A stretch of 64,000 bases of DNA from Thalassia testudinum (lineage: Eukaryota; Streptophyta; Magnoliopsida; Alismatales; Hydrocharitaceae). Shown piece after piece: positions 42,708-54,315 of this stretch. A model generated the notes under the pieces. The model was not told the origin of the DNA. It ran no database searches and saw only the letters and a list, made by a program, of their open reading frames with translations. Numbering within the stretch: position 1 is the stretch's first letter; every line of letters begins with the position of its first letter. Location: NCBI GenBank assembly GCA_037157565.1, contig JAZHRO010000046.1:13924501-13988500 (forward strand). The letters are read 5' to 3'. The position numbers and the translations under genes are program-made.

Positions 42708-43522
42708 GGCAACGATTTTCCGATCTTCTTTTCGCATTTCATGCACTTTACTGTCTTCTAACTTGCTTTCTCTTGTGTCTATTATTTTGCAAAGACCTCT
42801 ATCAAGGAATCGTCAAGCGGTAGATGGTCGGGACTCGGATAGGTGTGTTAATATGATGATTTTATCGTTGAAGTGTATATAGTGGTTGACCTAAATCGAG
42901 CCTAACCATCTCTTTACAAAATTTTTTTACCTGACCTACTTGATTTTATCTTGGTCACTTTTAGGCCCAAGGTCAAAGTCAGGGAAGTGAGGTTAGAAGT
43001 CAAGTTTCTACTCCTGTCCTACAACGAATCTCTTTCATTCGTTTATTGTGTTTTTGGTGTTTTTCTATTTAGATTTTTTTTTCTGATAATTCTTGTCCTT
43101 GAGGCACACCCTCAAAATTAGGTTCTTGGCTTTGAGCCAAATTAGGGTCCCAAAACGGGTCTTGCTATTCGCAAGATGGAGTACCTGCAAGTCAAGGATT
43201 ATCTTTTCTCTTTTATATATTTTTTTTATCTTTTTATTGGCAGGAAAGAGAAGCAGAAGTAAAGTAACTATAGTATATATATATGTATATACTATATATG
43301 TATAAAGGGGTGGGAGTGGAGGCGGAGATGGAGTGTAGCACGGTGTCGAGTCGGTCATCGTCTAGAAAGACATAACCAACAGGATGGGGTGCCCCATGGA
43401 GTGTAAGGTGGATTGATGGAAGATGAGTGTGACCACGCTTTTTGTACGCGTGTATCAGGGAATATCAGCAACTGGTGCAGATATTCCCGCGATACCACGT
43501 ATAGTAAGTAATGTGAAAAAAA

Positions 43523-43990
43523 ATATATATATGTATATAGGTAAATATATCTATATGTATATATATATAGCTATAAATATATAGGTATACATATGTAGTT
43601 ATATATGTATATATATATGTGTATATATATATATGTATATATATATATAAGTATATGTACAGATAGATATATGTATATATATGTATGTATATGTATATAT
43701 AGTTATATAGATATATATGTATATATGTATGTATATTTGTATATATATATATATATAAGTAGGTGTGTATATATGTATGTATATGTATATATATATATAT
43801 ATGTATGTATGTATGTAAATATATATGTATATATATATATAAGTATATAGATATATATATATATATGTATGTATGTACACTAATACTTTAAGTATATAGA
43901 TACTACTATATGTATAGATATAAGTATATATATATATATAGATATAAATATATATATGTATATGTATATATATATAAGTATATAATAGTG
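43523..43990. repeat. TA/TATG microsatellite in the B LTR
   Basis: About 470 bases of TATATG, TATA and TAGA variants. The same microsatellite starts at 55010 in the other LTR and is where that LTR is broken. Confidence 0.95.
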
Positions 43991-44402
43991 TATAGGTGAG
44001 AGTGTGTGTGTGCGAGAGTGTGAGTGTGTGTATGTGTTTCAACAGAGAGAGAGTGCTGTGAGAGAGAGAGAGAGAGATCACTAGAGAGAGAGGGCTTCTG
44101 CTGAGGAAAAGAGAGGTGTTTAAGTCTTCTGCAGTAGTGGGGCCGACGTCTGAGGCTTCACACATCGCGCTGCACGTAGGCGTGCGAGGACGTGCGCGCT
44201 GGGAGGAAGTGAGCGCGGAGAGGACTGCAGCGCACAGCGTTGCGCAGAGAGCTAGAGCAGGCACACGCAGATGTACGCGGGTGAAGGGAGCAGGTGATGC
44301 AGGTGGGTGCTGACGACACGGGCGCACGCAGACGCGTGGGCGGGCGCTGGAGCGGGCGCGGGGCTGGATGCGAGTGCGGGCAGTGGCCGGTAGCGGCGCG
44401 CC

Positions 44403-44438
44403 GGGTGATCGGATAAGTGAGAAACTTATCGGTCACCC
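44403..44438. repeat. Hairpin in the B LTR
   Basis: GGGTGATCGGATAAGT (44403-44418) pairs with ACTTATCGGTCACCC (44424-44438): 15 pairs, one wobble, one bulged G, loop of five. A second, perfect 11-bp hairpin ATGCACAGCCA/TGGCTGTGCAT lies at 45185-45211. Confidence 0.85.
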
Positions 44439-45544
44439 CATTGCAGCCACAGTGCTCCATGGAAACACGTGAACAGTGGCTACAGTGGCCGGGCGAGCCA
44501 CGCAACCGTTTGCATCCGGTGCTGTGAGTGCGGACGGCTTGCGGCTGGCGCGTGCGTGGAAGGGTTGCGTCGGCTGATGGCTTGCGGGCGGGACGTCGCG
44601 ACAGAGCACGCGGAGAGGGTTGGGTTGCGGGCGAAGGAGTGCGACAGGGCGTGTGGTGGCCTGCGGGTGTTGGCTGGCAGGCGCGGTGAAGCTTGGTCGG
44701 CCGCTGTAGGGGTGCGCGGTGGCCGGTTGCGGGTGGAAAGGCGAGTGCAGTGAGAAGAAGCGAGAGGCGAGGGCGCTTGCAGGAGCGTGCTGGAGGCGAG
44801 GGCAGCCTGCAGGCGTGCGCGGAAAGGGCTCGGGCAGCTACTGCCGCCTTGCTGCTGCTGCTACGTGCGGAGCTTTGAGCTTCAAAGCTTGAAGCTCCTG
44901 CTCTAATGGCTGAAGTGGCTTGGACTTTGAAATAGGGAAGAGAAGACCACCACGCTCGCCGGCTCTTTGATGAGCTGGGCGGTGGTGGTCTCACAGTGGT
45001 GGGTGTACACCACAGTGATGGACTCCTGCCTGCAGAGTGTCTCCTCAGAGGAAGAGGGCCTGCGTATGGAGGGAGAGGGAGGGAGATGGTGGCCTGGAGA
45101 AGAAGCTGCGTTGGGTTTTTTTTTGGTGGAGGACCAGGCTCCTTGCAAAGAAGGAGCCATGTTCTTTTTAAAGAAGAGGAAAGCATGCACAGCCATGCCC
45201 TGGCTGTGCATGGCTCATGCATGGCTTGGCAGGGAGAGCATGAGCAAGGAATGGCTGAGCAGGACATGGCGCGAAGAAGAAGATCCAGCCATGCCATGCC
45301 TTGCAGCCGCGGGAAGAAAGTCAAAAATCAAAAAAGAAATAAAAAATGAAGATGGAAATTTTGCGAGGCAGCACTTGAAGAATACGTGAATTGCGAGGCC
45401 ATTTTATTTACTCTCCTCCCCTCTCAATTAAATTCAAGCATGAGTGTATTTTTACAATGCGACAATGCCTACCTAATATGCACCGGTAATGCTAGGAAAT
45501 ACACAAGACGGCATAATTGCAGGTGTATTTTTGCGGTGCAATCA

Positions 45545-45560
45545 TACCCCCATGCCTATC
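45545..45560 (-). other. Element B polypurine tract at the 3' LTR
   Basis: The minus strand reads GATAGGCATGGGGGTA next to the LTR start TGATTGCACCGCAA. Confidence 0.85.
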
Positions 45561-46647
45561 TTTTGCTAGTCCCTAGCAAAACATTTTTTTGTAGAATTTA
45601 GAAATGATCTTAAGCTGAAGATTTTCTTCTTGAGGCGACATAGGTGTGTTTATTGTTGGATATTGTGAGAACCAATTGTAGAGAAGACTACCAGTACTTT
45701 AAATCTCACACGACATAGATCATCTCTCGACTAACCAGGACTCTTGATATTTAAACCTTAAGTATGATTTCCAGGACCCAAGAGGTTTTTGCCGTACTCG
45801 GGAGCTCAAGAGGTTATGGCTTGTGCATAGTGAAGGATCAAGACTGACCAGATGAACATTAAGACTCAAGCCCAGGGTTTCACGAATTTTTAAGTAAAGG
45901 TTGGTCCTAGTTTCAGCTCGTGTCTTCGGATTGACCCTTAAAAAGATGATGGAAAATTCAACTCCCATTTTCTGACATTTGTGGCTCAAAGAAAAACTGG
46001 GTATTTGTATTTTGCCCTGAAGAATTTTTGTAGGAGGAAGACTTTATGGATATTTGTGAGATATACTGACTTATTTGCATCTTTTTTTTTTTCGAAACAC
46101 ATGTCAGTATATCTCTTACAACATTATTTGGAGGAGCACACTTTTCTTTTTGGTGGGAGAGTTCCTGGTGGAAAGAGTCTTTCCTAAACACAAGACTAAA
46201 GCCTGGGATAAAAAGTCTACCTGCGCGCATAGGTAAGGACTCCACCTTCCCTAATGAACACTAGGGTTGGATCTTATGTTCACCTGGTCTTTCTTGATAT
46301 GTGTAGTGTGAACCAAGATTACTTCGGCTCTCAAGTAGAAGCAAACCAACGGATCCTATACTGGTGTCTCAGGTACAAGAATACATCCGTAGTTAAGAGA
46401 GATTCCGATCTATTTTCTCAATGCTCAAGTGAATTAAGCCGAGCCTGAGCGAATCAAGCTTCTGTGGCCTGGAAAGTCTTCAAAATAGAGGTTGAATATC
46501 CATAAACACTTACTGTATTTTTGTTTCAGCCTTCAGATCATTACTAAACACCATTTTCATTTTTCATCATTTATATATATATATATATATATATAGATGG
46601 AAACTTCATGATACCCTAAAATACCCAGATCCAATGGATACCTATCC
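45561..46647 (-). other. Element B 3' spacer
   Basis: Non-coding. It holds a 13-bp inverted repeat (GAGATATACTGAC at 46058-46070 with GTCAGTATATCTC at 46103-46115) and a (TA)n run at 46571-46594. The hairpin and CCATGG repeats of A, C and D are not found here. No env-like gene is seen. Confidence 0.65.
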
Positions 46648-46663
46648 ACCCCCCCATGCCAAA
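46648..46663 (-). other. Element B internal polypurine-tract copy
   Basis: The minus strand reads TTGGCATGGGGGGGT, about 0.2 kb after the post-pol motif. Confidence 0.7.
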
Positions 46664-46890
46664 TGATGCTATGTCCTCATATGCATGCAGGTTAGGGTAG
46701 AGAAAGGACGAAAGATTGGGTAACGAGAGCTGAGGTGCAGGGTATACAGCAGGGTGGTAGGGTGGGTGGATGGTGGGTGGTGAAGAAAAAATGAAGTGAG
46801 CGTGATAGTGAAGTGAAAAGTGATGGTGGATGGTGAGTGTTGTTGGGGTGCCTCCCAACGAGCGCTAAATTAACATCCCCAGCTAGACTC
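46664..46890 (-). other. Element B post-pol region with the conserved motif
   Basis: 46845-46875 on the minus strand reads GTTAATTTAGCGCTCGTTGG, then GAGGCACCCC. It is the same motif as at 17051-17085, with changes. The remainder is CA-rich and unremarkable. Confidence 0.65.
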
Positions 46891-48729
46891 AGGATGAGGC
46901 ACAAAAATTAGTTACCCTCCAGCAGGGCAATGGTTTCTCCAATGGGGGCAGGTTCATGAGTCAAATAGGGTTTCAAACGCTGCCCGTTGATCGTAAATTT
47001 ATGCTCAGATTTAGGATCTTCGATCTCAACTGCCTCGTTGGGAAATGGTCTCGAGACCAAGAAAGGATCAGTCCATTTGGACTTCAGTTTCCTAGGAAAG
47101 AATTTGAGCCGGGCATTGTAGAGCCAAACTTGCTGAGATGGCTCAAATTCTTTCCGCCGAATACGGCTGTCGTGAAAAGCCTTAGTGCGTTGTTTGAAAG
47201 TTAAAGCAGAATCATAGGCTTCATGACGGAGCTCCTCTAGCTCTTGGAGTTAGAGTTTCCTTCTCGACCACACAGGTCTGGGTCGAGGTTACATTGGCGA
47301 ACTGTCCAATAAGCGTGGTGCTCCAACTCCACAGGCAAATGACAAGGCTTCCCGTAAGCGATTCTATACGGAGACATACCAAGGGGAGCCGTGAAGGCGG
47401 TCCGATACCCCAAAGTGTGTCAATCAGCTTGTCGGACCAATCCTTACGGTCAGGCCGAACCATTTTCTGGAGAATCTGCTTGATTTGCCAGTTCGACACC
47501 TCTGCCTGTCCATTCGTCTGAGGATGATACGGGGATGCGATACGATGGTGGACTTCGTATTTCCTCAGAAGTGCCCGAAAAGAAGCATGGGTAAAGTGGC
47601 TTCCTCCATCCGAGATAGTGGCTCGAGGGATCCCAAAGCGCGCAAAGATGTGGTCATTGACAAATCGGGTGGATATAACATGGTCAGCACGGAGCGTGGG
47701 AATAGCCTCAATCCATTTTGAAACATAGTCAACGGCTACGAGGATGAATTCGAAGCCGTTGGAAGGAGGAAAGGGACCCATGAAATCAATTCCCCAAATG
47801 TCGAAGATTTCTGCAGCGAGGATGGGTTGCAAGGGCATCATGTCACGACGTGACATTGACCCTAACGGCTGGCACCTAGTGCAATGCTTGGCATAATTGT
47901 GTGCATCTTGGTGAAGGGAGGGCCAAAAGAAATCGCACTGCAACACCTTAGCTGCAATTTTCCTCCCAGAGAAATGGCCTCCGCAGGCCTGATCGTGGCA
48001 GAAGGATAACACACTGGGGAATTCACTGTCAGGAACACAGCGATGGATGATTTGATCAGCACCTATGCGAAAAAGAAGTGGATTATCCCAGAAATAATAC
48101 TTTGCTTCTGCCATGAGACGCTCGCGTTGGTTTTTAGGCCAACCACGAGGAAGGGATCCAGAAGCAAGGTAATTGGCAATGTCGGCATACCAAGGTCCAC
48201 TTGCCACATTAATTGCCAATAGGTGCTCATCAGGAAAAATTTCATTGATCGGCAGAGTAAGTCCAATATGGTCAGGGTCTAGTCTAGAAAGATGATCAGC
48301 TACAACATTCTGGGCTCCAGCCTTATCGCGGATCTCAATGTCAAATTCCTGGAGCAGAAGGATCCAACGAATCAGTCTAGGCTTGGCATCCTTCTTGTGC
48401 ATGAGATGGCGAATGGTAGCGTGATCAGTGAAAACAATAACGTGTGAGCCCAGAAGGTAAGAGCGGAATTTCTCCAGCCCAAAGACGACCGCCAGTAGTT
48501 CTTTCTCAGTGGTAGTATAATTACGTTGGGCCTCGTCCAACGTCTTACTGGCATAGTACACCACAAAGGGGTGTCTATCACGTCTTTGTCCCAAGACGGC
48601 TCCGACTGCAAGGTCAGAAGCGTCACACATGAGTTCAAAGTCGAGGGACCAATCAGGTGGCTGGAGAACAGGGGCCTTGGTGACAGCATCACGCAGCTGC
48701 GTGAATGCTCGTATGCAGTTGGGGCCCAT
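46891..48729 (-). pseudogene. pol: Element B pol: RNase H and integrase
   Basis: The open frame 48729-47221 holds RNase H ([41 protein letters not shown]) and integrase: the HHCC finger ([11 protein letters not shown]...CTRCQPLG), then core Asp (WGIDFMGPF), Asp (ISDGGSHF) and Glu ([12 protein letters not shown]). All catalytic residues are present. Near 47400 the frame shifts and the C-terminal part ([17 protein letters not shown] and on) is in other frames down to about 46891. Confidence 0.9.
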
Positions 48730-49685
48730 ACGAAGGGTACGTCGGTTGATAGGAGATGAGTTAAAGGTCGAGAAATCTTGGAGAAATCTTTGATAAATCT
48801 CCTATAGAAATCGACGTGTCCCAGGAGGGAGCGGATTTGTTTGACGGAGCCAGGCATAGGTAAATCAGTAATGACATCAAGCTTAGCTCTGTCAACCTCG
48901 ATACCCCTATCGGAGATGATGTGCTCGAGAACAATTCCCTCTTGTACCATAAAATGACTTTTTTCCCAAGAAAGCACGAGGTTTACATCAATACATCTCC
49001 TAAGGATACGAGTCAGGTTGGCAAGACAGTCATCGAAAGATGGTCCAAAGATCGAGAAGTCATCCATGAAGACCTCAAGAAAGTCACCTACCATGTCATG
49101 GAATATCGCCAGCATACATCTCTGGAAAGTTGCTGCAAATGTGTCGAAGGGGCAAGTAAAAGTGATTTTCTCTTGGTCCCGGGGGTCAATTGCCACCTGG
49201 TTATATCTTGAGAATCCATCCAGGAAACAGAAAAATTTATTTCCTGCTAACTGCTCCAGGATTTAGTCAATGAAAGGTAGCAGAAAGTGATCTTTCTTAG
49301 TTGCAGCATTGAGTTTCCTATAATCCACACACACTTTCCAAGATGTAGGAGTGCGTGTAGGGATGAATTCGCCCCTGTCATTGACACGGATGGTGAGTCC
49401 TGCCTTCTTGGGCACAACGTGAATCGGACTCACCCAGAGGCTATCGTTGATCGGGTAGATTATACCCGCATCTAGCCACTTAATGATTTCCTTCTTAACG
49501 ACCTCCCGCATGTTAGGGTTGAGACGTCGCTGCATCTTGCGGGAAGGTCGAGCCTCCTCCTCCATATATATACGGTGAGTGCAGTAGGAGGGGCTAATGC
49601 CAGATAAGTCTGATAAAGACCATCCAATGGCTGCCTTGTGTTCTATAAGGACCTTTGTTAGTTTGTACTCTAGCTCCCTAGTCAA
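48730..49685 (-). pseudogene. pol: Element B reverse transcriptase with internal deletion
   Basis: The RT frame starts about 49685. A TAA at 49263 replaces a Q codon after HFLLPFID. Further on TCPFDTFAATFQRC lacks about 12 residues present in A, C and D (YRRMPFGLCNAP region), an in-frame deletion near 49140. FMDD (49059-49070) is intact. A frameshift near 48745 joins to the RNase H frame. The deleted block is part of the conserved RT core, so activity is unlikely even without the stop. Confidence 0.9.
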
Positions 49686-50077
49686 TTTTGAACTGATGAT
49701 TACGGGGAGCGTTTCATTTGGTCCTAAGAAAACATATTTAATTGTACAAGATAGCTCTTTCAGCTCGGGAGTGGATGGTGAAAGATCTAGATTTCTTGGG
49801 ACAAGAGTGTCCTAAGCGAGTTGGAGAACAGGTCAGGAGGAAGAAATTGGCCCTCAGATTGGCCAAGAAGAGGGGATTCTTGGATAGATGGATCCAAAAA
49901 GGAATAGCCCCAGTGAGAAGTATATGGGCTCAAGGTCCCAGTGTGGATTTGCAAATCCGCCTGATTTGGCGAGGAAGAAAGGGCAATCCGGTCTTCAAGA
50001 GTGTGGACTGGCGGTGAGTATCCCGGATATGACTCAGACCACAAGGTATGGGAAGTGGAGAAAACCTCGTCAGAAGT
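49686..50077 (-). pseudogene. pol: Element B protease-RT linker
   Basis: A variable linker between protease and RT with stops; no recognisable domain. The reading at 49742-50017 on the other strand is a shadow. Confidence 0.5.
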
Positions 50078-50944
50078 CTAGTCAGGAGAAGGTACGGGAA
50101 TAGGGAGGGATGGGGGAATGTCACAATTTGTGTTAGTCAGGCAATCGTCATTGTTTATAGGTAATCCGCAGCAGTCCGAATAGGTCCCAAATAGTTCGAT
50201 ACATGTGCTGACGGCCATGTCCTCGTCAGACATGTCTTCCTCGATACAATCGCAATCAAAGTTCTTGGCTGCCTTGAAGATGTTAAGCTTGAGCTTTTCA
50301 GATCCAACGGCAATCTCAATACAGCCCGACTCGCAGTCGATATGGGCGAGGGCTGTGGCCAAGAAAGGTCGACCGAGGATGATCGGACAATCAGAAAGTG
50401 AGCTAGGAACTTCCATATATAAAACAAGAAAGTCAACAGGAAAACATAGACTGTTGACCCTAACCACCACGTCTTCCACCACACCCTTTGGGATTTTGAC
50501 AGAACGATCTGCCAACTGTAACGTGACAGGGGTGGGTTACAGATTTCCCAAGGAAAATTTTTCGAGCATGATGGTCGGTATAAGACAGATGGAAGATCCT
50601 AGATCAAGCAGGGCACGGTCAAAATTGCAGCCTTGGATGCTACAGGAAATCAGCGGTGTGCCCAGATCTTTCTGCTTCGGTGGTAGGTTTGACAATATAG
50701 CACAACTCGCATGAGGTGAGAGAACCACCGGATTTTTAGTTTTCTTTGACTGTTGCTTGGGTGTTGTGTAGCCTTTGAAAAATCGGGCGACAGTAGGTAT
50801 GTGGTCGATAGCCTCGAGCAGGGGTACCTTGATTTCTACATCCCTAAACAAATTACGCAGGTTATCAAAGGCCTGCGTATCTTTCTTTTTGCCTTTTGGC
50901 TCCCTCAGTAGAGCCTCGGGGAATGGAATTGATCCTGGCACCAA
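50078..50944 (-). pseudogene. pol: Element B protease region
   Basis: The frame from 50944 has the conserved pre-protease segment (PLLEAIDHIPTVARFFK) and the active site RALLDLGSS at about 50600, with Ser in place of the Ala of LDLGAS. A TAA lies near 50537. The same frame goes on to 50078 with MADRSVKIPKGVVEDVV and IILGRPFLATALA. Apart from the one stop it is open. Confidence 0.88.
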
Positions 50945-51286
50945 TTTGGGTGTATCATCCTCTCGCGAATGCGGTGCGCATCTCGAATGAGAGGGCGATG
51001 AAGAAGACTGGCCAAGATTAGGTCAAGGCGGATCGACGGTCTGCTTACCGCTCCTTGTAGTGATCGCATTAGATGATGCAGGTCCAGTGGGATCATAAGG
51101 CGGAGGAGGGTTCGCAATGGGGACATAAGAGTGCGGTGCTGCAGCGGGATTAGCCTGAAATCCCGGTGGAATGCTCGGAGCTTGCAGAATCTAATTCACC
51201 TACCCCTGAGAAGGTCATACCTGTGGTTGAGGACCATGGGGTATGAAGTTTCGCGGGTTTGGAACAGGTTGGGTGGGAAGAGTACC

Positions 51287-52908
51287 CTAAGATCGAGTCA
51301 CCATGCGTAGTTGACTGATCTCAGCATTCTGCTGCACCAATTGGTGCTGAAGAGAGGTCATGTTCTCTTCATGGCGCTTTGACATTTCGGTCATCATTCG
51401 CATCAATTTATCAAGAGGACTTAATGCGTGTTTTGCTTGCGGTACGCAAGGGCCTGATGGCGGATTCGCCATAGGATTAAACTGGGCCCTTTGGATGACA
51501 GGTGCGGATGGTCGCACTGGTCCACCTGCAGGGTTTTGGCACTGCAGGTTGTTGGACCATGCGAAATTTGGATGATTACGCCACCCTGGGCTATAAGTGG
51601 CAGAGAACAGGTTGTTCCCCAAGGCGCAAGCATCTTCTATGCCAGAAGATGCGCCCGCATGTAAATATGCATCCGACCACATGGAGGCTTGGTCCTCCGT
51701 GTCGAAATATTGGCTCACAGAAGCTAGATCCACATGACTTACCGGGTCACTCAGTGCGACACTCAGTAAGGAAGGTCTTACGGGGTTTCCCGGGATAAGC
51801 CTAGTGTTGGAAGAATTTGGATTGTGACGAAGTGGTGAAGTGGGGGTGTTTGCCATAGAACAGGCGGGGTTGGCCAGAAGCTCGTCCAGCTTCTTGTGCA
51901 CGACGGAGACTTCATCCAATTTCTGTGCTATAAGGCTGAGATCAGTGGATGAATGGGAGGGTCCCGTGTCAACTTCGTCGACATTTCGGGGCTGGCTGGT
52001 ATGATTAAAGGCGACAATGGAGGCATTGTTCATTGAGTTTTCACTCATATTTTCAAACAATTCGAATGCTCCATTCTCATCTTTATTCATAAAATTCCCT
52101 CCGCAGGAAGAGTCTGCTATCTGCTTCAAAGTCTCATTTAGCCCATAGTAGAAAATCTGGGCTATATGCCACTTAGGCAGACCGTGGTGCGGACACTTCC
52201 TGAGGAGGTTGTTATACCTCTCCCATGCCTCATGAAATTGTTCACTGTTTTGTTGCGTAAATGAAGTGATGGCACAGTGAAGCGCATTGGTTCGCCCGAT
52301 TGGGAAGAACTTCTTGAGAAACGCTGTTCGCATCTCTTCCCAAGAGTGGATGGTCTCCCAAGGGTGCGTAACCACTGCAACGCTTTATCCCGCAATGAAA
52401 ACGGGAATAATTTCATGAGGACTATAGGTAACCCGATATTTCTTGGTTTAACAGTTTCAGCTAATCGGGTTAGGTCTTCCAAGTGGAGAAAAGGATCTTC
52501 ACTTGCAAGACCATGGAAGTGAAACTTTATTAGGACAATTATGTTAGGCTTCAGTTCAAAGTAGTCCCCTCCCATGGGGACCCGAATTTGTCCTATGGTC
52601 TCTGTAGCAGCGGGATTCTGATAGGAGCTAAGAGACCTAGGTTCCTCCCATTCGGGTGGATTCTGCATTTCCTCCAATGTTTCCCGAATGGCTTCAATTT
52701 TCTCATTATACATTTCCATTTGGGCTTGGAGGCGGGTTATGGGATCTAAGGCTCCACCACCTGGTGGGTTTTGAGGGCGATTTCCTCCCTCGGGATTTGG
52801 GGGTGGGCGTACAGCCATGTTTGTGGAGGAGGAGGATGATTAGGCTTCTTTTCTAAATTTATTAGGCAATTCAAATAGTTCAAGGTTTTGTGACCTCCTC
52901 CCAAACAT
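51287..52908 (-). pseudogene. gag: Element B Gag
   Basis: A conserved ATG at 52906-52908 (MFGRRS) opens a short reading that ends in TAA just before the second ATG at 52818 (MAVRPPPNPEGG). The capsid region includes FPFSLRDKALQWL, FLKKFFPIGRTNALHCAI and RKCPHHGLPKWHIAQIFYYGL; a frameshift near 52370 splits it. The 51287-52375 frame includes GWRNHPNFAW and a C-terminal Gln/Met-rich possible coiled coil. The sequence to 50945 is stop-rich spacer. Confidence 0.9.
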
Positions 52909-54288
52909 GCACTACCGCAAGAAGAATTGGGGAGATAAGAAGGGAAAAAAGATGAGAGAAATGACAATGCAAAGGTACACTTGATGACAAATCAATACAA
53001 TCAAATTCCTAACCTCTACAGCGTGCCCTTAGACCTAAAGATCTAAGTTACCTACTATCACGAACTACGGAACCGAATGCGAGCACCGTGGAACCACCGG
53101 GCCAGATTGAAAGGCCGTTTGCCCCAGTCTTAGACACCCGATAGCACGCGGGAACCCTCACCAGCACGTAGACGCTACACGCAGGTAGTTAGACCTCCAA
53201 TCCTTAATAAGGGTCAAGTTACTACCAATTTTAGTTAGAGGCTTAGGATCAAGTGCTTTTGGAATGTGAAGGGCGTTGTTTATGGGTAATGCCCAAGTGA
53301 TTGATTTTTTTAGTGTGTAAAACAAGCATGCAATAGGGAAATCTCCCAAAATTGAAGTTTTAATTGGCGAATGGTTTTTAGAATTCAACCTTAAGTAGTA
53401 TGGATTTTAGGATTTCGCTGAAATACCAATTCAACCAATCTCTGGGTTTTGAGAGAATACAAGTTTTCTTTTAAGCCCAACAAACCCTTCTTCAATGTCA
53501 GTTGGTTAATGCATGCTAAAATGCAATGGGCTTCCCTAGATGGAGATTTCTATGTGAGGATGCACGAATCAGTTTTAGATTAGTGTGAAAGGGAGCCAAA
53601 GCACTTCATTTCAAGTGCTCCCAATCACCAAAAATGATTTCCACACAAGGCTCAACCGAAAGATAATGAAAATCAATTTGTTGGGGTTGAAGTATTCAGG
53701 ATCGAATCTTAGGCAAGTTGAAAAGACGTGGTGGGGTTGGAATCAACTCAATTCCAAGTCTCCCCACCAAAAATGTGATCCCGAATTTGCAGATAAGTGA
53801 GGCAAAGAGGGGTGCAATCAATCTTTTTATGTTTGCCTCAAAGAATACTTCACACGGTGAAAAATTCAAGAATCAAGATTCTTGGATTTTCGCTATGCGA
53901 AGTAAGGCGGGAAATCCCGGGGTGGTGGGAGTAAAGGCAATCAATCAAACAAGTGAATTTTAATCCACTTTCACCAAGAGATCCCAAGAAGTTTTTCTAG
54001 TTTTTTAGTTTTTTTTTCTTTTTGGTTTTTTTTTATTAAGGTGACAAGTTAACCTAGGTTGCTAAGAAAGAAAGACCTACTTGTTCAGTCACGTGTGCGA
54101 AACTCCAGTGTGGTGTTGGCGTCTTCACGCTCTCGTTCCCACCTTGGATCGGCTCACGTCTCTGACTTCGTCTGCCTACCTTCTCCTTGCAACAGGCTTA
54201 CCCGCACACCAAAAACAAAAACACCCGTGAAGAGAGAAGAGAAAAAAAAATGAAAGGAATGGAATAGAAAGTTACTTGAAGGCGCACT
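52909..54288 (-). other. Element B 5' leader
   Basis: About 1.4 kb without recognisable coding. It is longer than the leaders of C and D, with no clear similarity to them by eye. A T-rich run lies at 53998-54036. Confidence 0.65.
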
Positions 54289-54306
54289 TCCTCGGCAACG
54301 GCGCCA
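54289..54306 (-). other. Element B primer-binding site (tRNA-Asp)
   Basis: The minus strand reads TGGCGCCGTTGCCGAGGA, nine bases after the LTR end, with one difference from the consensus. Confidence 0.88.
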
Positions 54307-54315
54307 GAAAGATTG

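Larger units (their letters stand above)
42825..45544 (-). mobile_element. Element B 3' LTR
   Basis: It spans TGGTCGGGACTCGG to GCGGTGCAATCA. It contains the end block GGTCAAAGTCAGGGAA (42971-42986), a TA-rich microsatellite (43523-43990), GA-rich and very GC-rich stretches (44150-44880), and hairpins at 44403-44438 and 45185-45211. The polypurine tract follows at 45545. No gene is supported; long readings across the microsatellite and the GC-rich part are composition artefacts. Confidence 0.9.

Noticed and set aside
43599..44327. 242-codon Tyr/Ile-rich reading
   Set aside because: Translation of the TA microsatellite in the B LTR.
44158..45324. 388-codon Ser/Pro/Ala-rich reading
   Set aside because: GC-rich part of the B LTR with no domain; no matching open frame can be checked because the other LTR is truncated before it.
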